Positions 25,136 to 33,736 of a DNA stretch of 45,407 nt are shown here, piece by piece. The translations under genes were made by a program, and so were the position numbers. The stretch lies in assembly GCA_949298535.1 (NCBI GenBank), contig CASFXA010000056.1, positions 1 through 45,407 of the forward strand. Reading direction: 5' to 3'. Within the stretch, counting starts at the first letter, position 1, and the number at the start of each line of letters is the position of its first letter. Source of the DNA: an uncultured Oscillospiraceae bacterium. GTDB taxonomy: Bacteria > Bacillota > Clostridia > Oscillospirales > Ruminococcaceae. The notes under the pieces were generated by a model. It was given only the letters and a program-made list of their open reading frames with translations, was not told the DNA's origin and searched no databases.

Positions 25136-27127
25136 TCAGGAAATATCCGCCAATTCCAGATACTGCCCGCCGTTTTCCGCGATATATTCCTTCCGTCCCG
25201 CCAGATTGTCTCCCAGCAGCAGCTCGAACATCTCCGCTGTCTCGGCTGCGGCGTCGGGAGTGACCCGGATCAGCCTCCGGGTTTCAGGATTCATGGTGGT
25301 CAGCCACATCATTTCCGGCTCGTTTTCGCCCAATCCCTTGGAGCGCTGAAGGGTATACTTGGTATTGCCCAGTCTGGCGCAGATGGCGTTTTTCTCCTGC
25401 TGATCGTAGGCAAAATACGTCTCATCCTTGGTGTTGATCTCATAGAGGGGGGATTCCGCGATATAGACATATCCCTCCTCAATAAGGGTCGGGGTGAGGC
25501 GGTAAAGCATGGTGAGAATCAGGGTACGGATCTGGAAGCCATCCACGTCGGCATCGGTACAGATGACGATTTTGTTCCACCGCAGCCCCTCCAGGTCGAA
25601 GGAATTGAGCTCCTTGTTGGACCGGGAGGAAACCTCCACGCCGCAGCCCAATACCTTGAGGACGTCTACAATAATTTCGCTTTTGAAGATGCGGTCATAG
25701 TCCGCCTTGAGGCAGTTGAGGATTTTGCCCCGCACCGGCATGATGGCCTGGAACTCGGAATCCCGGCCCAGCTTGCAGGAACCCAGAGCCGAATCGCCCT
25801 CCACAATGTACAGCTCCCGACGGCCCACATCCTTGCTGCGGCAGTCCACAAATTTCTGGACCCGGTTGGACATATCCAAAGTACCAGCCAGCTTCTTTTT
25901 CAGATTCAGGCGGGTCTTTTCAGCGTTTTCCCGGCTGCGCTTGTTGATGAGCACCTGTTCCCCGATCCGGGCGGCGTCATCGGGATTTTCAATGAAATAA
26001 ACCTCCAGCTGGTGCTTGAGGAAGTCCGCCATGCACTCGTAAATGAACTTGTTGGTGATGGCCTTTTTGGTCTGGTTTTCATAGGAGGTCTGGGTGGAAA
26101 AGCTGGAGGAGATGAGTACCAGGCAGTCCTCCACATCCTGATAGGTGATCTTGGATTCATTTTTCTGATAGCGGCTGCCCTGTTTGAGGTAGGCGTCAAT
26201 CTGGGAAACCATGGCCACCTTCACCGCCCGCTCCGGGCTGCCGCCGTACTCCAGGAAGCTGGAATTGTGGTAATATTCCGTCAGGTGTATTTTATTGGAA
26301 AAACAGAGGGCCACATTGAGGCGCACCCGGTAGTCTGCCTTATCCTCCCGGTCTCGGCCTTCCCGCTCACCGCTCCAGAACTGTACCGGCGTCAGCTGCT
26401 GGTCCTTGCTCAGTTCCTCACAGTAGTCCTGGATACCGTTTTCATAAAAAAACACCGTCTCCTGAAATTTGTGATCCGGCTGCTGGCTGCGCAGCAAAAA
26501 TTCCACGCCATTGTTGACCACCGCCTGGCGCTTGATGACATCCAGAAAATAGCTTTCGGGAATATTGATGTCGGTAAAAACCTCCAGGTCAGGACGCCAG
26601 CGGATCCGGGTGCCGGTCTGCTTAGAGCGGGTGGGCTCCTTTTGCAATCCCCCTACATTTTCCCCTTTTTCAAAGTGGAGATTGTATTTGAAGCCGTCCC
26701 GGTGCACCTCCACATCCATATACTCCGAAGAATACTGGGTGGCGCAGGAGCCCAGACCGTTGAGGCCCAGGGAAAACTCATAGCTGCCGTCTCCCTGGCT
26801 GTTATATTTGCCGCCGGCGTACAGCTCACAGAACACCAGTTCCCAGTTGTACCGCTGCTCCTTGGCATTGAAATCCACGGGACAGCCCCGGCCAAAGTCC
26901 TGCACTTCCACGGAATGGTCCTCATAGCGGGTGACGATGATCTTTCGTCCATAGCCCTGGCGCGCTTCATCGATGGCGTTGGAAAGGATCTCAAACACCG
27001 AATGTTGGCAGCCTTCCAGACCGTCGGAACCAAAAATAACGCCGGGCCGCTTCCGCACCCGGTCCGCCCCTTTCAGGGAGGAAATGCTCTCGTTATCGTA
27101 TACGTTTTTCTTTCCTTTTGCCGCCAC
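25136..27127 (-). CDS. parE: type IIA topoisomerase subunit B (ParE-like)
   Basis: This is the ATPase subunit that pairs with the ParC-like protein. From the GTG at 27127, which has GGAGGAG five bases upstream, the product is 663 residues. The GHKL ATPase site shows Glu46 and Asn50 in FEILSNAIDEA and VQDFGRGCPV. The TOPRIM part has EGDSALGSCKLGRDSEF, where family members usually have EGDSAGGSAK, and DADVDGFQIRTL. The frame is open a little further upstream, but without a ribosome-binding site. A consensus-like promoter lies about 70 bases before the start. A canonical gyrB is expected elsewhere in the genome. Confidence 0.92.
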   Translation of the reverse strand: MAAKGKKNVYDNESISSLKGADRVRKRPGVIFGSDGLEGCQHSVFEILSNAIDEARQGYGRKIIVTRYEDHSVEVQDFGRGCPVDFNAKEQRYNWELVFCELYAGGKYNSQGDGSYEFSLGLNGLGSCATQYSSEYMDVEVHRDGFKYNLHFEKGENVGGLQKEPTRSKQTGTRIRWRPDLEVFTDINIPESYFLDVIKRQAVVNNGVEFLLRSQQPDHKFQETVFFYENGIQDYCEELSKDQQLTPVQFWSGEREGRDREDKADYRVRLNVALCFSNKIHLTEYYHNSSFLEYGGSPERAVKVAMVSQIDAYLKQGSRYQKNESKITYQDVEDCLVLISSSFSTQTSYENQTKKAITNKFIYECMADFLKHQLEVYFIENPDDAARIGEQVLINKRSRENAEKTRLNLKKKLAGTLDMSNRVQKFVDCRSKDVGRRELYIVEGDSALGSCKLGRDSEFQAIMPVRGKILNCLKADYDRIFKSEIIVDVLKVLGCGVEVSSRSNKELNSFDLEGLRWNKIVICTDADVDGFQIRTLILTMLYRLTPTLIEEGYVYIAESPLYEINTKDETYFAYDQQEKNAICARLGNTKYTLQRSKGLGENEPEMMWLTTMNPETRRLIRVTPDAAAETAEMFELLLGDNLAGRKEYIAENGGQYLELADIS

Positions 27128-27192
27128 TGTTTCTCCTCCGTCCTGGTTGATTCTGCCTTCAAAGCCCTGAAACCAAAAAGACAATTCATTTT

Positions 27193-27221
27193 ATTATGAA
27201 GGTTGCCGCCGTTTTTGTCAA
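27193..27221 (-). promoter_or_regulatory. promoter of the parE-cinA-parC operon
   Basis: On the - strand TTGACA (27221-27216) and CATAAT (27198-27193) are exactly 17 bases apart. The -35 is perfect. This gives a 5' leader of about 60 bases. Confidence 0.75.
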
Positions 27222-27314
27222 GGCTGAGACAGCGGCGTATTCTCTGCCCTTTGGTCAAAGAAGGGAGAATTTCCGCCACTTCTGATAGAAATGATCCGCT
27301 TTTTGAGGGAACAC

Positions 27315-27566
27315 TTATCCTCTTTCGTCCTGTTCCACCGCCCCGTTTTCTCCTTCTTTCCTCTCCTTCAGGCGGGAAAGGATCAGCCCGGTACAAATGA
27401 CCAGCAGGATGCACAGATAGGCTCCCATTCCCAATAAGGTGGAATGTTCATAGGGCAGTCCATTGAAAAAATGCCCCCACAGGTCGGAAAAAAACAGTCC
27501 TCCCACGGCCACAGCTATACCCAATACCATCAGGCGCAAGATGCTCAGCAGCTGATGATTTTCCAT
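27315..27566 (-). CDS. small two-helix membrane protein, unknown function
   Basis: The ATG at 27566 follows a GGAGG site at good spacing. The 83-residue product has two hydrophobic helices (about 9-29 and 43-64) joined by a short loop with DLWGHFFNGLPYEHS. A charged, Glu/Lys-rich tail is probably cytosolic. I do not recognise the family. It lies between ftsH and parE on the same strand, separated from ftsH by a terminator, so it is likely its own transcript. Confidence 0.6.
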   Translation of the reverse strand: MENHQLLSILRLMVLGIAVAVGGLFFSDLWGHFFNGLPYEHSTLLGMGAYLCILLVICTGLILSRLKERKEGENGAVEQDERG

Positions 27567-27770
27567 TGTGCGCCTCCATATCGTTTCAAATTAAACCAAA
27601 TACTCCCTCTCCACCGCCCCATACCGGTTCTGTAATATCGGATAGCCTCCCGCTCCATTCAGGGGCCCCGGAAAGGCAACCTCCCCTTTTTCAGTGTAGA
27701 AAAACCACCTGTCGTTTCAAGGGGAAACACGGCGCCTGCATCCGTTTTTATGGAGTGGAACAGATAGGGA

Positions 27771-27797
27771 AAGAGACCCGACGGTGCGGGTCTCTCC
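27771..27797 (-). terminator. terminator after ftsH
   Basis: AGAGACCCG and CGGGTCTCT (27772-27780 and 27787-27795) form a nine-base perfect stem, followed on the - strand by TTTCCCT. It lies about 40 bases after the ftsH stop and ends the gdpP-to-ftsH gene set. Confidence 0.65.
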
Positions 27798-27834
27798 ATC
27801 CTTTTGCTGAATACAGCGAAAATCAGACAGGATT

Positions 27835-29754
27835 TTATTGGTCGCTGCCACTGTTCTGGGAAGGGGCGTCCTCCTGCTGGGGATCTGCGGGGGCGCTGTT
27901 TTGGGCTTCCTCCGGCTCCTTGGGGTTCAGCTCCCCTTTCATCAGCTTCTCAAAGGTCTCGCCGTCGATCTTCTCGTTCTTCTTCAGGTAATCAGCCAGC
28001 TCATGAAGTTTCTCCATATCCCCTTTGAGAATCTCTGTGGCCTGGTCGTAAGCGGTATCGATGAGGCTGCGGATCTCCTCGTCAATCATAGCGGCAACCT
28101 GCTCGGAATAGCCCCGGTCCTGAGCCAGATCCATTCCCAGGAACACCTCGTTCTGATCCTTGCCATAGACCATGGTGCCCAGCTTCTCACTGAAGCCATA
28201 CCGAGTGACCATCGCCCGGGCGATCTTGGTGGCCCGCTCAATATCGTTGGACGCGCCGGTGGAAATATCCTCCAGCACCAGCTGTTCCGCCACACGACCA
28301 CCCAGGAGGATGCAAATATCCTCCTTCATCTCATTGCGGGTCTTGTACATGATGTCCTTCTCCGGCAGGGACAGGGTATAGCCGCCCGCTCCCCCTCTGG
28401 GAATAATGGAGACCTCATGAACCTTATCCTGGTTGGGGAAATGGTAAGTGACAATGGCATGGCCAGCCTCGTGATAGGCAGTCAGCTGACGTTCCTTCTC
28501 CAAAATCACATGAGACCGCTTCTCCGGTCCTACAATGACCTTGATGGTCGCTTCCTGAATCTCATCCATGGTGATGGCTCTCTTATCTTTTCTGGCAGCA
28601 AGGAGCGCCGCTTCGTTGACCAGGTTTTCCAGGTCAGCGCCGGTGAAGCCGCCGGTGGTTTGAGCAATCACTTTCAGGTCCACGTCAGGACCGATGGGCT
28701 TGTTGCGGGTATGGACCTTGAGGATGGCCTCACGGCCCTTGACGTCGGGATACCCCACCGTCACATGGCGGTCAAAACGGCCGGGACGCATCAGAGCCGG
28801 GTCCAGAATATCCTTCCGGTTGGTGGCAGCGATGACGATAACGCCGGAATTGGCGCCGAAACCGTCCATTTCCACCAGCAGCTGGTTAAGGGTCTGCTCC
28901 CGCTCATCGTGGCCGCCGCCCAGGCCGGCGCCTCTGTGACGGCCCACAGCGTCGATCTCATCAATGAAAACAATGCTGGGAGCGTTCTTCTTAGCCTGCT
29001 CGAACAGGTCACGGACACGGGAGGCGCCCACGCCCACGAACATCTCCACAAAGTCGGAACCGGAGATGGAGAAAAAGGGAACTCCCGCTTCGCCGGCAAC
29101 CGCCTTGGCAAGAAGGGTCTTACCGGTACCGGGAGGGCCCATCAGCAGCACGCCCTTGGGAATCCGGGCGCCCAGGGTATTGTATTTCTGGGGATTTTTC
29201 AGAAACTCCACGATCTCCTGCAATTCCTGCTTTTCCTCGTCGGCCCCCGCTACATCAGCAAAGGTAACCCGATCCTTGTCGTCCTGCATCCGGGGCTTGG
29301 CCTTGGCAAAGGACATGGGGTTCCCGCCGCCCCGGGCCTGACGCATAATAACAAACCAGAACACTGTCATCACGCCAATGAGCAGCAGCGTCGGCAGCAG
29401 CGTCACCCACCAGGGAGTGGCCTTGGGGGCAATATAGTTCTGCACAATGGGGGAATCCGGGTGGGCCTCATTATATTCCTTGACCAACTCATGGGTATCG
29501 TTGTAGAAAACAGTGAGATTGGGAATCATGTAGTAAACTTCCTTGTTCCCATCCCGCAGCTTGATATTCAGCTCCCCCGTACCGTAATCCAGGGTATACT
29601 CCTTAACCTGATCGTTTTGAAAATAGCTGAGAATCTCGTTGTAAGGTGTCGTTTCCGGAGTACTGCTCACGGAGTACACCTGGGTCGCCACAATCATCAG
29701 CACCACAATAATGGCCAGATAGATGAACAGCGACTTTCTGCTATTACCTCCCAA
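27835..29754 (-). CDS. ftsH: ATP-dependent zinc metalloprotease FtsH
   Basis: FtsH is a membrane-bound AAA+ protease for damaged and short-lived proteins. The 639-residue chain has membrane helices at about 9-27 and 116-137, Walker A GPPGTGKT at 206-213, Walker [12 protein letters not shown] near 261-271, and the second region of homology around [10 protein letters not shown]. The zinc site HEAGH is at 428-432. The start is TTG at 29754 with AGGAG ten bases upstream; the GGAGG just after it lies inside the first codons. It follows hpt by about 80 bases, as in many firmicutes. Confidence 0.96.
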   Translation of the reverse strand: MGGNSRKSLFIYLAIIVVLMIVATQVYSVSSTPETTPYNEILSYFQNDQVKEYTLDYGTGELNIKLRDGNKEVYYMIPNLTVFYNDTHELVKEYNEAHPDSPIVQNYIAPKATPWWVTLLPTLLLIGVMTVFWFVIMRQARGGGNPMSFAKAKPRMQDDKDRVTFADVAGADEEKQELQEIVEFLKNPQKYNTLGARIPKGVLLMGPPGTGKTLLAKAVAGEAGVPFFSISGSDFVEMFVGVGASRVRDLFEQAKKNAPSIVFIDEIDAVGRHRGAGLGGGHDEREQTLNQLLVEMDGFGANSGVIVIAATNRKDILDPALMRPGRFDRHVTVGYPDVKGREAILKVHTRNKPIGPDVDLKVIAQTTGGFTGADLENLVNEAALLAARKDKRAITMDEIQEATIKVIVGPEKRSHVILEKERQLTAYHEAGHAIVTYHFPNQDKVHEVSIIPRGGAGGYTLSLPEKDIMYKTRNEMKEDICILLGGRVAEQLVLEDISTGASNDIERATKIARAMVTRYGFSEKLGTMVYGKDQNEVFLGMDLAQDRGYSEQVAAMIDEEIRSLIDTAYDQATEILKGDMEKLHELADYLKKNEKIDGETFEKLMKGELNPKEPEEAQNSAPADPQQEDAPSQNSGSDQ

Positions 29755-29836
29755 TTGGTTTCAACTCCTGTCTGTGTCTCTTTCAAAATTCCCCGGATTA
29801 TCCCCCGGGGAGGGACAGTCCAACGGACCGCGAGGG

Positions 29837-30397
29837 TTATTCTCCCTCTTTATTGTAGACCTTGGGGGAAAGGATTCCCACAAAAGGCAGATTCCGGTAC
29901 TGCTCATTGTAATCCAGTCCATAACCAATGACAAACTCGTCCGGAATGGTGAAGCAGGTGTAATCCGGCGTAATGTCGGCGGTGCGCCGCTCCGGCTTAT
30001 CCAGCAGCGTCGCAATGCGGATGCTGGCAGGCTGCCGTTTCCAAAGCATGGCAGTCAGATAGCTGAGAGTCAAACCGCTGTCCAGAATATCCTCCACCAC
30101 CAGCACGTCCATTCCTTCAATGGGCTTATCCAGATCCTTTAGTATTCTAACCACACCGGTGGTCTTTACCCCTGCGCCATAGCTGGAAACCGCCATAAAA
30201 TCCATTTTCAGCGGCAACTCAATGTGGCGGATCAGATCCACCAGAAAGGTAACCGAACCCTTGAGGACGCCGATAATCATCAGGTTTTTTCCCGCATAAT
30301 CCTTGGTGATCTGCGCCCCCAGCTTCCGGGTAGCTTCCTTCAGCTCCTCCTCGGTTATGAGAACACGTTCAATATCACTGCTGTGAAAATAGCTCAT
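29837..30397 (-). CDS. hpt: hypoxanthine phosphoribosyltransferase
   Basis: Hpt converts hypoxanthine or guanine with PRPP to IMP or GMP. The 186-residue product has the loop VLKGSVTFLVDLIRHI, the PRPP-binding motif VLVVEDILDSGLTLSYL and the C-terminal DEFVIGYGLDYNEQYRNLPFVG. The ATG overlaps the tilS stop as ATGA, so the pair is likely coupled. It feeds the same IMP pool as the purine operon at the left of the window. Confidence 0.96.
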   Translation of the reverse strand: MSYFHSSDIERVLITEEELKEATRKLGAQITKDYAGKNLMIIGVLKGSVTFLVDLIRHIELPLKMDFMAVSSYGAGVKTTGVVRILKDLDKPIEGMDVLVVEDILDSGLTLSYLTAMLWKRQPASIRIATLLDKPERRTADITPDYTCFTIPDEFVIGYGLDYNEQYRNLPFVGILSPKVYNKEGE

Positions 30398-31785
30398 CCT
30401 ACATCCTCCAACACTTCAATGTACAGTATCCTGCTGGTCTGCGCTGTCACCTGGCAACGGTCCGCCGCGCCCAAACCCTGGGCCCAGACGACTCCATGAC
30501 AGTCTTCCAACACCACCATTTTGGAAATGGCTCCGCCGGAAAGCCCCCGGCTGCCCGTTCGGTAAAGAAAAAAAACATCATTGTCCTTTCCTCTCTGCCG
30601 CAGCGAGTCTTTCGGCCCTGGAGTACGCAGTAAAACAGCATTACATATTGTATCATAATCCAGCCGCTTTTTTAAGTCTTTATTGTTAATTTTTTCAGGG
30701 GAAATCCCTTGCTTTTCCAGTAAAACCGTCAGTCGGATCTTTTTTCCTGCGCAAAACGGCAACAGCAAACTCCCCTTTTCCGGCAAATTGATCCACGGCG
30801 TCCCGAAAGAAGGGACCGGCTGCTCCTCCTGTTCCAGCCAAAGTTCCTTCTGGCTGGCCCGCATCCGCAATCCCCGCCGCAGTTCCACCGCTCCACAGCC
30901 CTGAACAGCAAGACGTTCCAGCTCCTCTACGGTTTTGGCAGAAACCGTAATGTTCTTCTGCTCCAACATCCGCAGCCACAGATTCTGCCGCACCGGGGCG
31001 GGACAACCGAGGAGCTTTTGGCGAGCCAAACGGCCATTGGGAAGCGCGCAATCCTTTTCGGCCTTCCCCGCCAATTCCTCTGTCATTTGCCACTGGGCGG
31101 TCATTTGGTTCATCAACCCCTGAAAAGTTCGGGACAGCCCAGGATTCAGCTGCCGCAGCACCGGAACCACCTGATGGCGCACCAGGTTGCGATGATATAA
31201 ATCGGTGAGATTGGTGGAGTCGGTGCGGAAGGGCTGCCCCTGTTCCCGAAGAAAAGCCTCCACCTGCTCTCTGGTGCAATCCCGCAGCGGACGGATCACC
31301 CGATCCCGGACATAGGGGATCCCCCGCAGTCCCCGGACCCCGGTCCCCCTGGCAAGGTTCAAAATCACCGTTTCCATGGCGTCGTCCAGGGTATGGGCGG
31401 TGGCAATCAGCCCTTTTTCTCCCGCCCACTGGCGGAAGAACTGGTAGCGCCGCAGCCGGGCATATTCTTCCACGCCCATTCCTGCCGCTTTCGCCTCACC
31501 TTTGGCATCAAAGGAACCGCTGACAAACGCCACTTCCAGCCTTTGGGCAAGAGCGCGGACAAACTTCTCGTCCCCGTCGCTCTCCTCCCCCCGGAGCCGG
31601 TGATTGACATGGCCCACCCGCAACGTGATTCCCCATTGGGGGGACATCTGCCGCAAAAAGACCAGCAGGGCGACAGAATCCGCGCCGCCGGAAACCCCCA
31701 GCAGCACGCTGTCACCCTGTTTGAACATATGATGTTGTCGGATGGTGTTGGCCGCAATCTGCGGCAGCCTTTGCTCTTCTTTCAA
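30394..31785 (-). CDS. tilS: tRNA(Ile)-lysidine synthase
   Basis: TilS modifies C34 of the minor isoleucine tRNA to lysidine so that it reads AUA. The 463-residue protein has the PP-loop SGGADS at 32-37, VGHVNHRLRGEESDGDE and the C-terminal TilS domains. The start is taken as TTG 31785, six bases after AGGGGG. The frame is open further upstream into dnaB, but those residues are unlike any TilS. It lies 20 bases after dnaB and overlaps hpt by four. Confidence 0.92.
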   Translation of the reverse strand: MKEEQRLPQIAANTIRQHHMFKQGDSVLLGVSGGADSVALLVFLRQMSPQWGITLRVGHVNHRLRGEESDGDEKFVRALAQRLEVAFVSGSFDAKGEAKAAGMGVEEYARLRRYQFFRQWAGEKGLIATAHTLDDAMETVILNLARGTGVRGLRGIPYVRDRVIRPLRDCTREQVEAFLREQGQPFRTDSTNLTDLYHRNLVRHQVVPVLRQLNPGLSRTFQGLMNQMTAQWQMTEELAGKAEKDCALPNGRLARQKLLGCPAPVRQNLWLRMLEQKNITVSAKTVEELERLAVQGCGAVELRRGLRMRASQKELWLEQEEQPVPSFGTPWINLPEKGSLLLPFCAGKKIRLTVLLEKQGISPEKINNKDLKKRLDYDTICNAVLLRTPGPKDSLRQRGKDNDVFFLYRTGSRGLSGGAISKMVVLEDCHGVVWAQGLGAADRCQVTAQTSRILYIEVLEDVG

Positions 31786-31805
31786 TCTTTTCCCCCTGCT
31801 GTTTC

Positions 31806-33161
31806 CTACTCCTCGCTGGCGTAATCCACACTGCTGAAGCGGGTAAACTGTCCATCCCAATACAGATCGATGGTGCCGGTGGAGCCATGGCGGTTCTTGG
31901 CGACGATGCACTTGGCCTGGGTTTGATCCTCCAGGCTGTCGTTATAATAAGCATCCCGATAGAGAAACATGACAATGTCCGCATCCTGTTCAATGGAGCC
32001 GGATTCACGAAGGTCGGAAAGCATGGGCTTATGATCCGCCCGGGACTCGGTGCCACGGGAAAGCTGGGAGAGGGTAATCACCGGAACGTTCAGCTCCTTG
32101 GCCATGATTTTCAGATTCCGGGTGATCTCCGAAACTTCCTGCACCCGGCTTTCGGTGCGCTTGTTGCCGGACATCAGCTGGAGATAATCGATCACCACCA
32201 GCCCCAAATCCCGAATACGCCGGAGCTTTCCCTTAATATCCGCCACCGTCACGCCAGCGGTGTCGTCAATATAGATCGGCGCCGCCGCCAAAATTCCTGT
32301 GGCTTGGGAGATGTTGTTCCAGTCCTGATCGGTAAGATTACCTACCCGCAATTTTTGGCTCTCTACCAGCGCTTCCGAGGAAAGCAGCCGCTGTGCCAGC
32401 TGCTCCTTGCTCATTTCCAGGGAAAAGATAGCCACTGTTTTCTTTCCCCGGATGCCCACATTGGCGGCGATATTCAGGGCGAAAGCAGTCTTTCCCATGC
32501 CGGGACGGGCTGCAATGAGAATCAGGTCCGATTTGTTCAGTCCGGTGATATAGCTGTCCAGAGCCCCATAGCCCGTGGAGATTCCCAGATATTCCTTCCG
32601 GTTTTCTCCGCTGATCTTCTGAAGATGGTCATAGGTTTCCACCAGCACTTTACTGATGGGAACGATGCTGCCGGTATCCCGTCCCTGGCGAATATCATAG
32701 ATCTTCTGCTCCGCCAGATTCAGCAGCTCCGAAGCGTCCGCCTGGGCGTCAGAGGCGCTGTCCACAATCTCCCGGGATGCCTGAATCAGACTCCGGAGAT
32801 AATATTTTTCCTGAATGATCCGGGCATAGGAGGCCACATTGGCTGTGGTGGGCACAATCTGCGCCAGCTGAGTCAGATAGATTCTGGCATCCTCCGGCGT
32901 CTCAAAAATGCCTTCCTTTCTGGCGTTGTCCAGAATGGTGATAATGTCAATGGTTTCTCCGGTGGTAAACATCCGCACCAGCAGCGCATACAGATCGCTG
33001 TGCTGTCTGCGATAAAAATACTCCGGTTTGACATATTCCATGATCTCCGGGATGCGCCCCGGATCAATAATCGCCGCCCCCAGAACGGACTGCTCCGCTT
33101 CCAGGCTGAAAGGAAGGGGTTGGCTGTAAAACTCCCCGCCGGGGGACAACTGCTCCGCCAT
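31806..33161 (-). CDS. dnaB: replicative DNA helicase
   Basis: DnaB unwinds DNA at the replication fork as a hexamer. The 451-residue protein has the N-terminal helical domain (PFSLEAEQSVLGAAI) and a linker. The RecA-like motor follows, with Walker A RPGMGKTA at 219-226, Walker B LVVIDYLQLM, and the C-terminal motif SRGTESRADHKPMLSDLRESGSIE in part. The ATG has AAGGAGG upstream. It follows rplI by 59 bases, the usual firmicute order. Confidence 0.97.
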   Translation of the reverse strand: MAEQLSPGGEFYSQPLPFSLEAEQSVLGAAIIDPGRIPEIMEYVKPEYFYRRQHSDLYALLVRMFTTGETIDIITILDNARKEGIFETPEDARIYLTQLAQIVPTTANVASYARIIQEKYYLRSLIQASREIVDSASDAQADASELLNLAEQKIYDIRQGRDTGSIVPISKVLVETYDHLQKISGENRKEYLGISTGYGALDSYITGLNKSDLILIAARPGMGKTAFALNIAANVGIRGKKTVAIFSLEMSKEQLAQRLLSSEALVESQKLRVGNLTDQDWNNISQATGILAAAPIYIDDTAGVTVADIKGKLRRIRDLGLVVIDYLQLMSGNKRTESRVQEVSEITRNLKIMAKELNVPVITLSQLSRGTESRADHKPMLSDLRESGSIEQDADIVMFLYRDAYYNDSLEDQTQAKCIVAKNRHGSTGTIDLYWDGQFTRFSSVDYASEE

Positions 33162-33220
33162 GGACGGGCCTCCTTTGTTCCGGAATGGTTCTTTATACAG
33201 AACAGGTCAGGCGAAAGGGC

Positions 33221-33667
33221 TTATTCCTCCCCTACCATGGCGTAAACCTTGGCGGAAACCCCCGCAACAAATTTTACTTCCGCGGTATAGGTGCCAAAGG
33301 CCTTGATTTCAGCGTCCAGAGAGACTTTCCGTTTGTCCACCTCCGCTCCCAGCTGCTTGGTGATGGCTTCCGCCACCTCTTTGGCAGTGACAGAACCAAA
33401 CAGCTTGCCGCCGGCGCCTGCCTTCGCAGTGAGTTTGACCGTTTTCCCGTCAATGGTTTTGGCCGCCAGCTGAGCTGCTTTCAGCTCTTCCGCAGCGCGA
33501 TGGGCCGCGGCTGCCTCCCGATTTTTCAGCTCCGCCATCGCCTGGGCTGTCGCCTGGATGGCCAGCCCCTTTTTCAGCAGGAAATTGTTGGCATATCCAT
33601 CAGAAACCTCTACCAGCTGGCCTTTTTTGCCGCTGCCTTTCACGTCCTGTTTGAGGATCACTTTCAT
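33221..33667 (-). CDS. rplI: 50S ribosomal protein L9
   Basis: L9 is a two-domain protein that binds 23S rRNA near L1. The 148-residue product begins with the signature [25 protein letters not shown] in outline, has a long connecting helix rich in Ala and Glu (about 41-74), and a normal C-terminal domain. GGGAG is nine bases before the ATG. It lies between gdpP and dnaB, a conserved neighbourhood. Confidence 0.97.
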   Translation of the reverse strand: MKVILKQDVKGSGKKGQLVEVSDGYANNFLLKKGLAIQATAQAMAELKNREAAAAHRAAEELKAAQLAAKTIDGKTVKLTAKAGAGGKLFGSVTAKEVAEAITKQLGAEVDKRKVSLDAEIKAFGTYTAEVKFVAGVSAKVYAMVGEE

Positions 33668-33705
33668 GTGTATTTTCTCCCTTCAAATGGTTGTTTTTAA
33701 ATTAT

Positions 33706-33728
33706 GTGAACGCCTTTGCAGGCGTTGT
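33706..33728 (-). other. small hairpin between gdpP and rplI
   Basis: AACGCC (33709-33714) pairs with GGCGTT (33721-33726). No T-run follows on the - strand, so it may be a processing or partial termination site within the operon. Confidence 0.4.
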
Positions 33729-33736
33729 CACCTTTT

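Noticed and set aside
31786..31911. Longer N-terminus for TilS reaching into dnaB
   Set aside because: The extra residues are unlike TilS, and a good site (AGGGGG) precedes the TTG at 31785.
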